NCBI GenBank assembly: GCA_002632265.1
Contig: NQOV01000008.1
Coordinates: forward strand, 1 to 64,000
Direction of reading: 5' to 3'
From: Rhodospirillaceae bacterium MC!
GTDB lineage: Bacteria > Pseudomonadota > Alphaproteobacteria > MC1
Length of the DNA stretch: 64,000 nt
This document shows, in pieces, positions 34,066 through 42,809 of the stretch. The first letter of the stretch is position 1. The number at the start of each line of letters is the position of its first letter. The notes under the pieces were generated by a model. It was not told the origin of the DNA and made no database searches. It was given only the letters and a program-made list of their open reading frames with translations. A program made the translations under genes and the position numbers.

Positions 34066-34500
34066 TTAATGTTTGGGTGTGGGAATGGTAACTAGGGCGA
34101 TTTTTGTGTAGCCGTGTTGTGCTACCATAACCATTATTTGGGCTATCTTGCCGTATGCCACCAGTTTATCGCCTTTAATATACAGTTGATTTTTAAATTG
34201 CTTATTCATGGCTAAATCAAGATTAGCTAAAAGATTTCTTGTGCTAACCTTTTTTTTATCAATATAGATCAAGCCATTCTTTTTTATGATAATACTTACA
34301 GGATTCTTGGAAGATTTTAAGGGCTTGGCCTTGGTTTGCGGAAGATTCACATGGACTCCGCTTTTCATTAAGGGAGCAGTAACCATAAATATAATCAGTA
34401 ATACCAACATAACATCTACCATGGGGGTAATGTTGATACTATTCATGGGCGAGAATTTCGAGTGCTTTTTGAGTTTGCGTCTGGATATGAGATTTGCCAT
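34066..34500 (-). CDS. tolR: TolR/ExbD-family protein
   Basis: The 144-residue protein has one membrane helix (NITPMVDVMLVLLIIFMVTAPLM) holding the conserved Asp of the proton pathway, then a periplasmic domain (VSIIIKKNGLIYIDKKKV, LYIKGDKLVAYGKIAQIMVMVAQHGYTKIALVT). It starts 2 nt after tolQ ends, so the motor subunits are made together. Order tolQ-tolR-tolA is conserved in proteobacteria. Confidence 0.95.
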   Translation of the reverse strand: MANLISRRKLKKHSKFSPMNSINITPMVDVMLVLLIIFMVTAPLMKSGVHVNLPQTKAKPLKSSKNPVSIIIKKNGLIYIDKKKVSTRNLLANLDLAMNKQFKNQLYIKGDKLVAYGKIAQIMVMVAQHGYTKIALVTIPTPKH

Positions 34501-34502
34501 TT

Positions 34503-35237
34503 TTATGTATGCTCTTCAATGTGATTAATCTGATCGCTTGATTCTTTTGTGCCATTTTCCGATAAAACGTCTAAATTATAGCTAAAATCACTTAAGGCAT
34601 GATCTGTATATTTTGTTAACAGAGTTTCATATTCATTGACTTGGTTGTTAATCCGATTGTAGAAAATTACCGCAGGTATGGCCACAAGCAAACCCAAAGC
34701 CGTTACAAATAAAGCCTCGGCGATGCCTGGAGCTACTACCGCTAGCCCTGTATTTTGGGTTTTTGATATGTGCTGGAAACTGTTCATAATTCCCCATACC
34801 GTACCAAATAAACCAATAAATGGCGAAATAGCCCCAATTGTTCCCAAAAAAGTATACTCCTGTTGTGCCGTGTGTAATAACTCTTCAATGGCAATATCGG
34901 ATTTCTTTTGTATGCGTTGTAATATACTATCCTTATTGAGTTTGATATCTAATTTTTTTGAACGGATTAGCTCATCTTTCATCACTAGAATAATCTTAGA
35001 AAGCGGATTAAAACTATGGGATTGTGCAATCTGGAATTGATTCAATAGATTAGTAGATGACGCATGATATATTTTCTCTCCTAATAAATCCACTTCTTGA
35101 TTGTATCTGCGTATGCCAATGCTTTTACGGATGATAATACTCCAACTGTAAACCGACATTAAAATTAAAATTCCAGCTACTATCTGAACAATAATCCCCG
35201 CTTGTAAGAACATGCCTAATATGGAAAAACTAGTCAT
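34503..35237 (-). CDS. tolQ: TolQ/ExbB-family proton channel protein
   Basis: The 244-residue inner-membrane protein has an N-terminal helix (AGIIVQIVAGILILMSVYSWSIII). The long cytoplasmic region is followed by the motif block LGTIGAISPFIGLFGTVWGIMNSF and the third helix (GIAEALFVTALGLLVAIPAVIFYN), with the conserved Thr and Glu/Ala pattern of the family. It begins the tolQRA operon; tolB and pal are not in the window. Confidence 0.95.
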   Translation of the reverse strand: MTSFSILGMFLQAGIIVQIVAGILILMSVYSWSIIIRKSIGIRRYNQEVDLLGEKIYHASSTNLLNQFQIAQSHSFNPLSKIILVMKDELIRSKKLDIKLNKDSILQRIQKKSDIAIEELLHTAQQEYTFLGTIGAISPFIGLFGTVWGIMNSFQHISKTQNTGLAVVAPGIAEALFVTALGLLVAIPAVIFYNRINNQVNEYETLLTKYTDHALSDFSYNLDVLSENGTKESSDQINHIEEHT

Positions 35238-35321
35238 TTATCTAAACTCCATGATCTGTATTGTATTAAATAAGATTTTAACCTATTTATAAGGTAAATG
35301 TCAAGTTATTTGAATCCTATC

Positions 35322-35410
35322 ACTACAGGCCTACAGGCCTAAATGCCAAATTTAATCCCCCATACATAAGCATGACTTAAGGACGGTGAATGAGTACTTT
35401 TTCACACTCC
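35322..35410. repeat. Degenerate R1 and half R3 after dgoD
   Basis: 35322-35345 holds a broken R1 (CTACAGGCCTACAGGCCTAAATG). 35383-35410 carries one R3 arm (GAGTACTTTTTCACACTCC) directly at the dgoD stop codon. Confidence 0.5.
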
Positions 35411-36562
35411 TTACCATTCGGCGAGAGAGCCGTCTTCGTAAGACCATACGGGATTACGCCATCTGTGAGGTTCTTCTTTTGAGCGTTTTATGACCATTTG
35501 CTCATCGATTTCCACGCCTAAGCCTGGACCTTGGGGGATGTTCATATAGCCGTTGGTAACTTTGAAGACTTCGGGATTTTTCATATAATCTAGGATATCA
35601 GCACCCTTATTATAGTGAATGCCCATGCTTTGCTCTTGGATTACGGCGTTATAGCATACACTATCCAGTTGTAAGCTAGACGCTAGAGTTAATGGTCCTA
35701 GTGGACAGTGAAAAGCTACGCTTACATCATAGGCTTCGGCCATGGTGGCAATGCGTAAACCTTCGCTTATGCCACCGCAATGACTAAGATCAGGTTGGAT
35801 AATATCGACCCAACCAGACTGCAAGATATCCTTATAATCAAAGCGAGTAAATAGGCGTTCGCCTGTGGCGATGGGGATGGATGTATTAGAGGCGATATTT
35901 TTTAAGCAATCGAGATTTTCAGGTAATACAGGCTCTTCTACAAACATTGGTTGAAAGGGTTCTAATTCTTTTAATAGCACTTTGGCGGTGGCTCTGTGAA
36001 CTCTACCGTGGAAATCAATACCGATACCAAAGTCATCGCCCCCAGCTCGGCGAGCTTCGGCTACTCTGTCAACTGTTGCTTGGATATCTTTAGGAGTGCT
36101 AACGAAAGGCGATTCGCTTGTGCCGTTCATTTTAATGGCGTTAAAGCCATTTTGTTTAGCTTGGATAACTTGATCATAGATATCATTTGGATGATCGCCC
36201 CCAACCCAGGAATATACTTTCATTTTCTCTCGCAAACGACCGCCAAGAAGTTGATTTACAGACGTATTATGATATTTACCCTTAATATCCCATAGGGCTT
36301 GATCGATCCCAGCAATGGCACTCATTAGGATCGGTCCGCCCCTGTAAAATCCGCCACGATACATGATAGTCCATAGTTTATTAATTTGTAAGGGATCTTC
36401 GCCTATGAGATAATCGCTTAATTCATCTATCATGGTTTGCACACTGTTCGCACGACCTTCAATGACAGGCTCGCCCCAACCGACGATCCCTTCATCTGTT
36501 TCGATTTTTAAAAATAACCAACGTGGTGGCACTAAAAAGGTTTTTAATTTTGTAATTTTCAT
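35411..36562 (-). CDS. dgoD: D-galactonate dehydratase
   Basis: DgoD is an enolase-superfamily enzyme that dehydrates D-galactonate to 2-keto-3-deoxygalactonate. The 383-residue length from ATG 36562 matches the family (about 382); AGGGGAAAA precedes that ATG, so the in-frame ATG at 36592 is not used. Metal ligands and catalytic blocks are visible: GIDFHGRVHRA, FVEEPVLPEN, IATGERLF, DLSHCGGISE and FHCPLGP. No other galactonate genes are nearby, so it is an orphan; related sugar acids are possible substrates. Confidence 0.9.
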   Translation of the reverse strand: MKITKLKTFLVPPRWLFLKIETDEGIVGWGEPVIEGRANSVQTMIDELSDYLIGEDPLQINKLWTIMYRGGFYRGGPILMSAIAGIDQALWDIKGKYHNTSVNQLLGGRLREKMKVYSWVGGDHPNDIYDQVIQAKQNGFNAIKMNGTSESPFVSTPKDIQATVDRVAEARRAGGDDFGIGIDFHGRVHRATAKVLLKELEPFQPMFVEEPVLPENLDCLKNIASNTSIPIATGERLFTRFDYKDILQSGWVDIIQPDLSHCGGISEGLRIATMAEAYDVSVAFHCPLGPLTLASSLQLDSVCYNAVIQEQSMGIHYNKGADILDYMKNPEVFKVTNGYMNIPQGPGLGVEIDEQMVIKRSKEEPHRWRNPVWSYEDGSLAEW

Positions 36563-36656
36563 GTTTTCCCCTAACGTAATAAATATTTTCAATACTCATA
36601 AGTATAACATTTCTTAGAGCATTAGTCAAGAATTATAAAAAAGTTATAAAAAAATA

Positions 36657-36685
36657 TTGACAGAAATCTAAATCTATACTAATAT
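36657..36685 (+). promoter_or_regulatory. Promoter of the thiBPQ operon, TTGACA-17-TAATAT
   Basis: TTGACA at 36657-36662 and TAATAT at 36680-36685. The riboswitch begins within 10 nt of the -10 box, as expected for a leader that starts with the aptamer. Confidence 0.7.
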
Positions 36686-36691
36686 CATAAT

Positions 36692-36776
36692 CAAGCTCTA
36701 GGGGTGCATGTTTATACATGCTGAGATTATACCCATAGAACCTGATCCAGATAATTCTGGCGGAGGAATTGAGTTT
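36692..36776 (+). promoter_or_regulatory. TPP riboswitch (thi box)
   Basis: The aptamer shows the conserved order: GGGGTGC, hairpin GCATGTTTATACATGC, CTGAGATTATACCC, GAACCTGATCC, GATAATTCTGGCGGAGGAA. P1 can pair AAGCTC with GAGTTT. Thiamine pyrophosphate binding should lower expression of thiBPQ. No clear intrinsic terminator follows before thiB, so control may be at translation or by Rho. Confidence 0.95.
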
Positions 36777-36820
36777 AATTATATGTATGTGTGCAATGTG
36801 TATCATATTGTTATCTATCA

Positions 36821-36880
36821 CATTTGTATATATTACATTTGTATATATTACATTTGTATATCTTACGTTTTACGTACATA
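36821..36880 (+). repeat. 15-bp tandem repeat in the thi leader
   Basis: CATTTGTATATATTA occurs at 36821-36835 and 36836-36850, with one mismatch at 36851-36865, and then a decayed fourth unit. It lies between the riboswitch and thiB. Confidence 0.85.
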
Positions 36881-36942
36881 TTAAATAAAATTCCAATGTC
36901 AAATTTAGAATATAACTTTAAATTTAAGAAAGACATTGAATA

Positions 36943-37965
36943 ATGAAAATCCAACTAATAAAACACATTAATAATAAAACCCTATCGGCTTTAGCTGTGG
37001 TTTTATTTGCTAGTACATCCTTAGCACATGGAAAAAAGCCAGATGTATCGCCGTTAGTAGTATATGCTCCCAGTAGTTATACATCCAGTTACGGCCCTAG
37101 CAAGTTACTAACTAAGCTTTTTTATAAGCAATATCATGCAAAAATCAAATGGATAGGGTTAGACGGTAGTACAACTATTATTACACGTCTAAAACTTGAA
37201 GGGAAAAAATCTAAAGCCGATGCAGTGGTGGAGATGGCTGATCCGATTATTCAGACCCTAAATCAAAATTCCTATCTAAAAACCATTGATCCGAAGACGT
37301 TCCCTGCCATAGCAATCCATAAAAAAGCTTACGATTCTAAACATTACATCCCCATTGAAACAGGGCAACTGGCTTTTGTTTATAATAATAAAAAAATCAA
37401 GAATCCGCCGAAAAGTATAGCAGATCTTGCCAATAGTAAATATAAAGTTATTCTTGAAGATCCTAGATTTTCAGGTACTGGTATCTCATTTTTATATTGG
37501 GTAGATTCTATCTATAAAAAGAAAACAACTCAAATATTACAACAGTTAATGAAACACACCATTACGCAAAAAACATGGGATGATTCCTATAATATGTTCC
37601 TAAAAGGAGAAAGCGATTTCGTTTTAAGCTATGCCACATCGCCAGCATATCATATTTTAGAAGAACATAATAATAATTATAGTGCTACCATGTTTACACA
37701 CGGAAATCTAGAAACTAACTATTATGCAGGTATCTTGAAAACATCCAAACATCCACAGTTAGCAACTAATTTTATTAAGATGCTTTTATCCAAAGAGGGT
37801 CAAGAAATCATCTCACGTAAAAATTACGCTCTGCCAGTAATTAAAGAAAAAATATCCATCGATAAATCTTTACTTAAGTATAAAAACACCCAACTATCGG
37901 TAACTCCTGCATACATCCGCACCAATAAGAAGCGTCTTCAACGTTTATGGCTAAACCTTAAGTAA
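36943..37965 (+). CDS. thiB: Thiamine-binding periplasmic protein ThiB
   Basis: ThiB captures thiamine, its phosphate or TPP in the periplasm for ThiPQ. The 340-residue precursor has a signal peptide ending STSLAHG. Family blocks: LVVYAPSSYTSSYGPSKLLT near the start of the mature part, DAVVEMADPII, VILEDPRFSGTGISFLYWV and YNMFLKGESDFVLSYATSPAYH. It follows a TPP riboswitch, which supports the ligand. Confidence 0.93.
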   Translation: MKIQLIKHINNKTLSALAVVLFASTSLAHGKKPDVSPLVVYAPSSYTSSYGPSKLLTKLFYKQYHAKIKWIGLDGSTTIITRLKLEGKKSKADAVVEMADPIIQTLNQNSYLKTIDPKTFPAIAIHKKAYDSKHYIPIETGQLAFVYNNKKIKNPPKSIADLANSKYKVILEDPRFSGTGISFLYWVDSIYKKKTTQILQQLMKHTITQKTWDDSYNMFLKGESDFVLSYATSPAYHILEEHNNNYSATMFTHGNLETNYYAGILKTSKHPQLATNFIKMLLSKEGQEIISRKNYALPVIKEKISIDKSLLKYKNTQLSVTPAYIRTNKKRLQRLWLNLK

Positions 37966-38013
37966 GGATTGGGGGGATATGCAACAAACTACCCATGAAA
38001 AGAGTTTATTATT

Positions 38014-39531
38014 ATGAAATCGGTTATATGTGCTTGTATATCCATAGCTATTAGTTTAGGGATATCGGCTTGTTTAGGGTTGGAATTCGATAGTTATTTA
38101 TGGGGGACTTTACGTTTTAGTGTGATAGAATCCCTTTTAACAGCGTTTATATGCGTAATACTGGGATTTTTTCTCTCGCTTGCCATATTTAGGCAATTTA
38201 GTTCTTATGCTAAGATAATTACAGCGGTTTTAACGGTTTCCACTTTAATACCGTCCATATTTATAGTGATTATGATCATTAATAACTTCGGTAGATCAGG
38301 AGTGTTAACTCGATATTTACACATTCCTTTTAATAACTATGTTTACGGATTACCAGGGATATTATACGCCTTAGTTTTTATGAATCTCATATTCATGATC
38401 AAAACTAGCTTAAATATTTTATTTAATATCCCTGATGAAAATTGGAAGTTAGCACAACAATTAGATCTTAAAGCCATACATTTATTTAATATTTTCTATA
38501 AGAATATCTTAAAAGAAAGCGTAAAGAGATCCAGTTTTTTTATTTTTCTCATGTGTTTTTCTGCCTTTACTATTATTCTTGCTTTAGGCGGAAGCCCTAA
38601 GAATTCCACCTTGCAAGTGGTAGTATATGAATATATTTACGATGATTTTAATATGAAAAAAGCCTTGGCCATATCCATATTACAAGCAGGGATTATCATG
38701 GCTTTAATTTTTTTAATTCCACAAAAAAGCAACATGATTCTAGATAATAAAGGCTCAAACTTCAACACAAACCATAAGTATGATAGCAAATTCATTTCAT
38801 CGAAGATAATGGATTATAGTGTGTTTATAGTTGTTATATTTATATTTATATTACCTGTATGTATTAGCATTCTCCGAGATCTTATGAATATAAATTCATG
38901 GTCTATTTTGATATCGCCTCAATTTATAAGTGCGTTGATTCATAGTCTGATAACATCATTTTTTGCTACGCTGATAAGTGTTATTTTAGGCTTTGCGATT
39001 TTACTTAATATCCAACATCATAAGCATATGGATAAAATCATAAATATCTCAACGATGTTATTTTATATTATCCCATCCTTTGCTTTGGCCGTGATCTTAT
39101 TTGAGATATTATCGCCTTTCATTAGTATTGATACTACGCCTTTCATTTTAGTATCTTTAATTAATGGGATAATAAGCACGTCGGTTTTCATATATATAGT
39201 TTATCCAGGATTTCAACAGAGTAATAATATTTATGGGAATCTCTCAAGAAATCTGAATATATCATGGTCTGTTAGATTAGTGAAAATTCATATGTTCTAC
39301 ATCAATAAACCCTTACGATTCGCCATTAGTATCATATTTTGTTGGACAATGGGCGATATGAACATCATCGCCCTATTCGGCAATGGCGAAAATACCACCC
39401 TTGCCTATTTAGCCTATGAATTAATGTCCAAATATCAAACAGATAAAGCCGAACTTGTCGGATTATTTATTTTTATGTTATCATTATTTATCGTGTTAAT
39501 AGTCAACTACCAAAGAGGGCAGGCAAAATGA
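38014..39531 (+). CDS. thiP: Thiamine ABC transporter permease ThiP
   Basis: The 505-residue permease has about twelve membrane helices in two similar halves, as in ThiP and FbpB. EAA-type coupling loops are seen near NWKLAQQLDLKAIHLFNIFYKNIL and RNLNISWSVRLVKIHMFY. It lies 48 nt after thiB. A 13-bp inverted repeat (CAAAATGAGCTAA at 39524-39536 with 39563-39575) overlaps its stop codon and may tune expression between thiP and thiQ. Confidence 0.92.
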   Translation: MKSVICACISIAISLGISACLGLEFDSYLWGTLRFSVIESLLTAFICVILGFFLSLAIFRQFSSYAKIITAVLTVSTLIPSIFIVIMIINNFGRSGVLTRYLHIPFNNYVYGLPGILYALVFMNLIFMIKTSLNILFNIPDENWKLAQQLDLKAIHLFNIFYKNILKESVKRSSFFIFLMCFSAFTIILALGGSPKNSTLQVVVYEYIYDDFNMKKALAISILQAGIIMALIFLIPQKSNMILDNKGSNFNTNHKYDSKFISSKIMDYSVFIVVIFIFILPVCISILRDLMNINSWSILISPQFISALIHSLITSFFATLISVILGFAILLNIQHHKHMDKIINISTMLFYIIPSFALAVILFEILSPFISIDTTPFILVSLINGIISTSVFIYIVYPGFQQSNNIYGNLSRNLNISWSVRLVKIHMFYINKPLRFAISIIFCWTMGDMNIIALFGNGENTTLAYLAYELMSKYQTDKAELVGLFIFMLSLFIVLIVNYQRGQAK

Positions 39532-39627
39532 GCTAATTAAGTGAGCTAATGTGTGCCTTAACTTAGCTCATTTTGTACGCCCTTATGGAAAGCATATAAC
39601 TTATAGATAAAAGAGACGAGTATAAAA

Positions 39628-40275
39628 ATGTTAGAAATTAAAAACTTAAGATATAACTATGAAGATTGGAATCTTCAAGTGGATAATATCTCCTTTAACA
39701 AAGGGGAAATCACATCACTAATAGGAAAAAGTGGCTTGGGGAAATCCACACTTTTAAATCTAATAGCAGGCTTTAACCAAACCACCACAGGCAAGATCCT
39801 ACTTGATAACGTGGATATATCCAAGAAAAAACCCCATAAACGTGATGTTAACATCTTATTTCAAGATAATAATCTCTTTCATCAACTAAACATATGGGAA
39901 AATATCGCCTTAGGAGTATGTAACAACCTAAAACCTAACCCTAAACAAAAAGCCTTAATTCAAGAAGTTATAGAAAATGTAAAACTCACAGGCAAAGAAA
40001 AATCCTACCCCAAAGAACTATCAGGCGGTCAACAACAACGAGTAGCCATCGCCCGAATCCTCCTAAGAAACAAAAAAATCCTCCTCCTAGACGAACCATT
40101 CAACGGCCTAGACAACCACCTCCGCCAAGAAATCCTAACCCTAACCCACACCATCACCCAAGAAAAAAACCTAATCACAATCCTCGTCTCCCACCACAAA
40201 AAAGACCTCACCCTCTCCACCAAAACCCACACCATCACCCAATCCCCCAACCACAAAACATCCATAATTCTTTAG
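39628..40275 (+). CDS. thiQ: Thiamine ABC transporter ATPase ThiQ
   Basis: The 215-residue ATPase has Walker A GKSGLGKST, signature LSGGQQQRVAIARIL and Walker B ILLLDEPFNGLDN. It is short, as ThiQ proteins are. From about 40060 on, codons switch to C-ending forms: 40201-40260 holds 30 C and a single G on the coding strand. No intrinsic terminator follows, so this may be a Rho loading region inside the gene. Confidence 0.94.
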   Translation: MLEIKNLRYNYEDWNLQVDNISFNKGEITSLIGKSGLGKSTLLNLIAGFNQTTTGKILLDNVDISKKKPHKRDVNILFQDNNLFHQLNIWENIALGVCNNLKPNPKQKALIQEVIENVKLTGKEKSYPKELSGGQQQRVAIARILLRNKKILLLDEPFNGLDNHLRQEILTLTHTITQEKNLITILVSHHKKDLTLSTKTHTITQSPNHKTSIIL

Positions 40276-40403
40276 ATTTTATTTTATTGGCACGTCTTAA
40301 ATTAACGCAATAAAGGAAAAAGTAAATTTAAAAAGATTGCTTTAACACTTTTACATATAAGTTATACCTATTGTCAAGAAAATTACTCTCTTAAAGGCAC
40401 TAA

Positions 40404-40940
40404 CTAAGATATGGGATACATCATAAATTGAGCATTCTCAAAAGTTTTGGTTTTATGGATGGCCACAACGGGAATAAGGGATAGTTCGTGCAACCAATTA
40501 ATGCGATCCTCTTCAGCTTCGTACCAGCTATTAGCATAACTATTACCGACAGCGATGTAATCAGGTTCTAACTCCATAGCCTGCATATTGCTATGGGATG
40601 AGTTAGTAACTTCCATGCCGATCATCATATTATCTTGTAAATTATCTAAAATCTCATGGGCATTAACACTTAAAGGAGCAATGTGTAAGCCGTCAGCATA
40701 GACGCTATTGGCAATGGATTGAGAATATTGGATAATACTTGCAATTTCCAGATCATGAAGTTTTGCAATCAAAGGCTTTAAGCGAATAAGAATTTGCACT
40801 TCCTTTTCTGCGTCCTTTAAGATACCATTATTATTAGCAGTAACATCAATTAAAACACAAGAAAAATCATGCTCCTTATGTAACTCTTCCAAGCGAGAGA
40901 TCTCCATATCGTAAGAGATAATAGGGAATATTTTACTCAT
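40404..40940 (-). CDS. Divergent ThiE/TenI-like protein
   Basis: The 178-residue protein resembles thiamine-phosphate synthase in its second half: YADGLHIAPLSVNAHEIL, IGMEVTNSSHSNMQAMELEPDYIAVG, then PVVAIHKT. These match the A-D-G-V-H-L, I-G-V-S and A-D-Y-I-G-V-G blocks of ThiE. The pyrophosphate-binding residues are not convincingly kept, so activity is uncertain. It lies tail to tail with thiQ. It may salvage thiamine precursors or be a regulatory relic. Confidence 0.55.
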   Translation of the reverse strand: MSKIFPIISYDMEISRLEELHKEHDFSCVLIDVTANNNGILKDAEKEVQILIRLKPLIAKLHDLEIASIIQYSQSIANSVYADGLHIAPLSVNAHEILDNLQDNMMIGMEVTNSSHSNMQAMELEPDYIAVGNSYANSWYEAEEDRINWLHELSLIPVVAIHKTKTFENAQFMMYPIS

Positions 40941-41079
40941 ATTTAAATCCTTAATTTCAATTAGTTATTTCTTATAATAACCAATATGCCACACTTTCCC
41001 ACAATTGTCAACAAAACAATATAAAGGACTGATGTATATATCCTACCGAAGAGTGTACATAATAAATACAAAACCCACA

Positions 41080-41700
41080 TTAAAACTTACGCTTAGATTT
41101 TATTTGTTTGATGAGTTGTAGGGATTGGGAGCGTTGTTGTTTGGATAGGGATTGGGAGATGTGGTTTTCTTCTATTTGGACGTCGGGGTCGTGGATGTTG
41201 GCGAGGGTGTACCATGCGTATGCTTTAATTTTATCTTTGGCGACGCCGTAGCCGTTTTTGTAGATACGGGCGATCATGAGTTCGGCACGTGGGACGTGTT
41301 TCATTTCGGCTACTTCAATGTAGAGTTTTAGGGCTTTTTTATAGTCTTGTTTAACGGAAAAGCCGTCATAGTATATGGTTGCAAGGTTGTATTTAGCTTT
41401 ATAACTGCCGTTATTTGCGGATTTATTGTACCACATTAGGGATTTTTTCATATCTTTATCGATAACAATACCCTTAGCATAGAAGAGGGCTAAGACGAAT
41501 TGAGCGTAGCTATTGTTTTTATTGGCGTAATTTTGCCAACATTTTATATTGGCGTTTCCCACTCCGCATTTGTGTTGCATTTCTTTGTTGGAAATGGCGT
41601 AAGATAGGGAACTAAAAGCTAGGCTAAAAACCAATATTAAGATTCCAACATTTAAGAATGTCATACTTATTTTGCTAATATTAATATGCTGTAATTTCAT
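41080..41700 (-). CDS. Sel1-repeat protein
   Basis: The 206-residue protein has an N-terminal signal or anchor (VGILILVFSLAFSSLSYA). About four Sel1-like repeats follow, with the pattern A-x2-x-L-x3-Y-x2-G-x-x-V-x-x-D-x-x-K-A: YAQFVLALFYAKGIVIDKD, AKYNLATIYYDGFSVKQDY and AELMIARIYKNGYGVAKDK. Sel1 repeats mediate protein contacts. A Cys pair (CGVGNANIKC) precedes the repeats. The last 150 nt of the gene are C-rich on the coding strand. Confidence 0.85.
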   Translation of the reverse strand: MKLQHINISKISMTFLNVGILILVFSLAFSSLSYAISNKEMQHKCGVGNANIKCWQNYANKNNSYAQFVLALFYAKGIVIDKDMKKSLMWYNKSANNGSYKAKYNLATIYYDGFSVKQDYKKALKLYIEVAEMKHVPRAELMIARIYKNGYGVAKDKIKAYAWYTLANIHDPDVQIEENHISQSLSKQQRSQSLQLIKQIKSKRKF

Positions 41701-42158
41701 TGAGTTTTTCCATATGTAAGAATTGTGTGATAAGTTTATACTATACTTTATACTATACTATATATTAATTCTCATATCAAATTAAAAGAATATTCTCTTA
41801 AAAAAAATACTTAGCAAAGAGTAAGATATATGTATAGTAATACAATTAATTCTACAGATTATATAAGTACTTTTCCCCAGCTCTTTAGTTTTGGGGATAA
41901 AGGGCTTGGGGATAAAGGCATATTTTAGTTTATTGTTTTACATCTTTTTATATTGCTTTTTTTTAAAATAATAAGAAATAATAAGAAATAAAATGAATAA
42001 TTTAATAGAAAGTCGTAATATCTTAAAAGAATACCTTGCTTTTAGGATGTTTTTTTATTATAATATAAGCATATTACATTACTATGGTATTTAAAGTATT
42101 ATATTAATTCATTTATCTCTTTGAGATTCATTAAATAAATAAAGGTTAAGAATTATAT
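41701..42158. other. Sel1-thyX gap with a terminator-like hairpin
   Basis: 42020-42048 forms a 10-bp stem (ATCTTAAAAG with CTTTTAGGAT, one G-T pair) followed by a T run, an intrinsic-terminator form with no annotated plus-strand gene before it. A possible thyX promoter follows (TTACAT-17-TATTAT, near 42075-42103). A direct repeat TTGGGGATAAAGG lies at about 41891-41922 and an R3-like motif near 41870. Confidence 0.45.
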
Positions 42159-42746
42159 ATGTCAAAAAGTTTTGCTAAATTATTATATATGTCGCCCTTG
42201 GAAACCATATACAGATCATACAGAGTATCATACGGCTTTCATTTGGATGAATGTCCGAGTGATCAAGAAATGTATGATTTTATCTTAAAGTGGGTGTCTC
42301 ACGGTCATGTTAGTCCTTTAAAGCAATCTTTTATTCAGATAGCTTGTGAAACGCCTGTATATATTTCTCGTCAATTGTCGAAACATCAAATTGGCATGGC
42401 TTGGAACGAAATATCACGCAGGTATACCGATAAAAGGGTGGTTTGTAAAAGTGATGATTATTTTAACGATATAACGCAAAAGGCCATGGATGTATACGAA
42501 CAAGCCATAAAAGACGGAATCCCCAAGGAAGAGGCTCGCCAGATCTTACCACAATCTATGATAGTTGAATGGGTATGGTGTGGATCGGCGTTATCATTTG
42601 CGAATTTATATTGGCAACGCAGTAGTAAGCATTCACAATCGGAAGCGGGCAACTTTGTCACGCAGGTCATGGATACCATAGCAAACACAAACCCCCTTAT
42701 GGCTAAATTGATTGTCGAATGTGGCGAGAAAATTAGAAATTTCTAA
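42159..42746 (+). CDS. thyX: Flavin-dependent thymidylate synthase ThyX, variant
   Basis: ThyX methylates dUMP to dTMP using methylene-tetrahydrofolate and FAD/NADPH. The 195-residue protein has the family frame: HGHVSPLKQSFIQIAC, then RQLSKHQIGMAWNEISRRY, and late EARQILPQSMIVEW with a Gln/Glu block (HSQSEAGNFV). The signature RHR-x7-S is changed to KHQ (residues 75-77) plus eight residues and Ser, and the protein is shorter than most ThyX. From memory, some phage ThyX proteins look similar, so a viral origin is possible. No thyA is in the window. Confidence 0.8.
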   Translation: MSKSFAKLLYMSPLETIYRSYRVSYGFHLDECPSDQEMYDFILKWVSHGHVSPLKQSFIQIACETPVYISRQLSKHQIGMAWNEISRRYTDKRVVCKSDDYFNDITQKAMDVYEQAIKDGIPKEEARQILPQSMIVEWVWCGSALSFANLYWQRSSKHSQSEAGNFVTQVMDTIANTNPLMAKLIVECGEKIRNF

Positions 42747-42809
42747 TGTATCGATCTTCACAACATATTAATCTTAAGAAAAAAAATATAAAAGAATAGG
42801 AAAATAATC

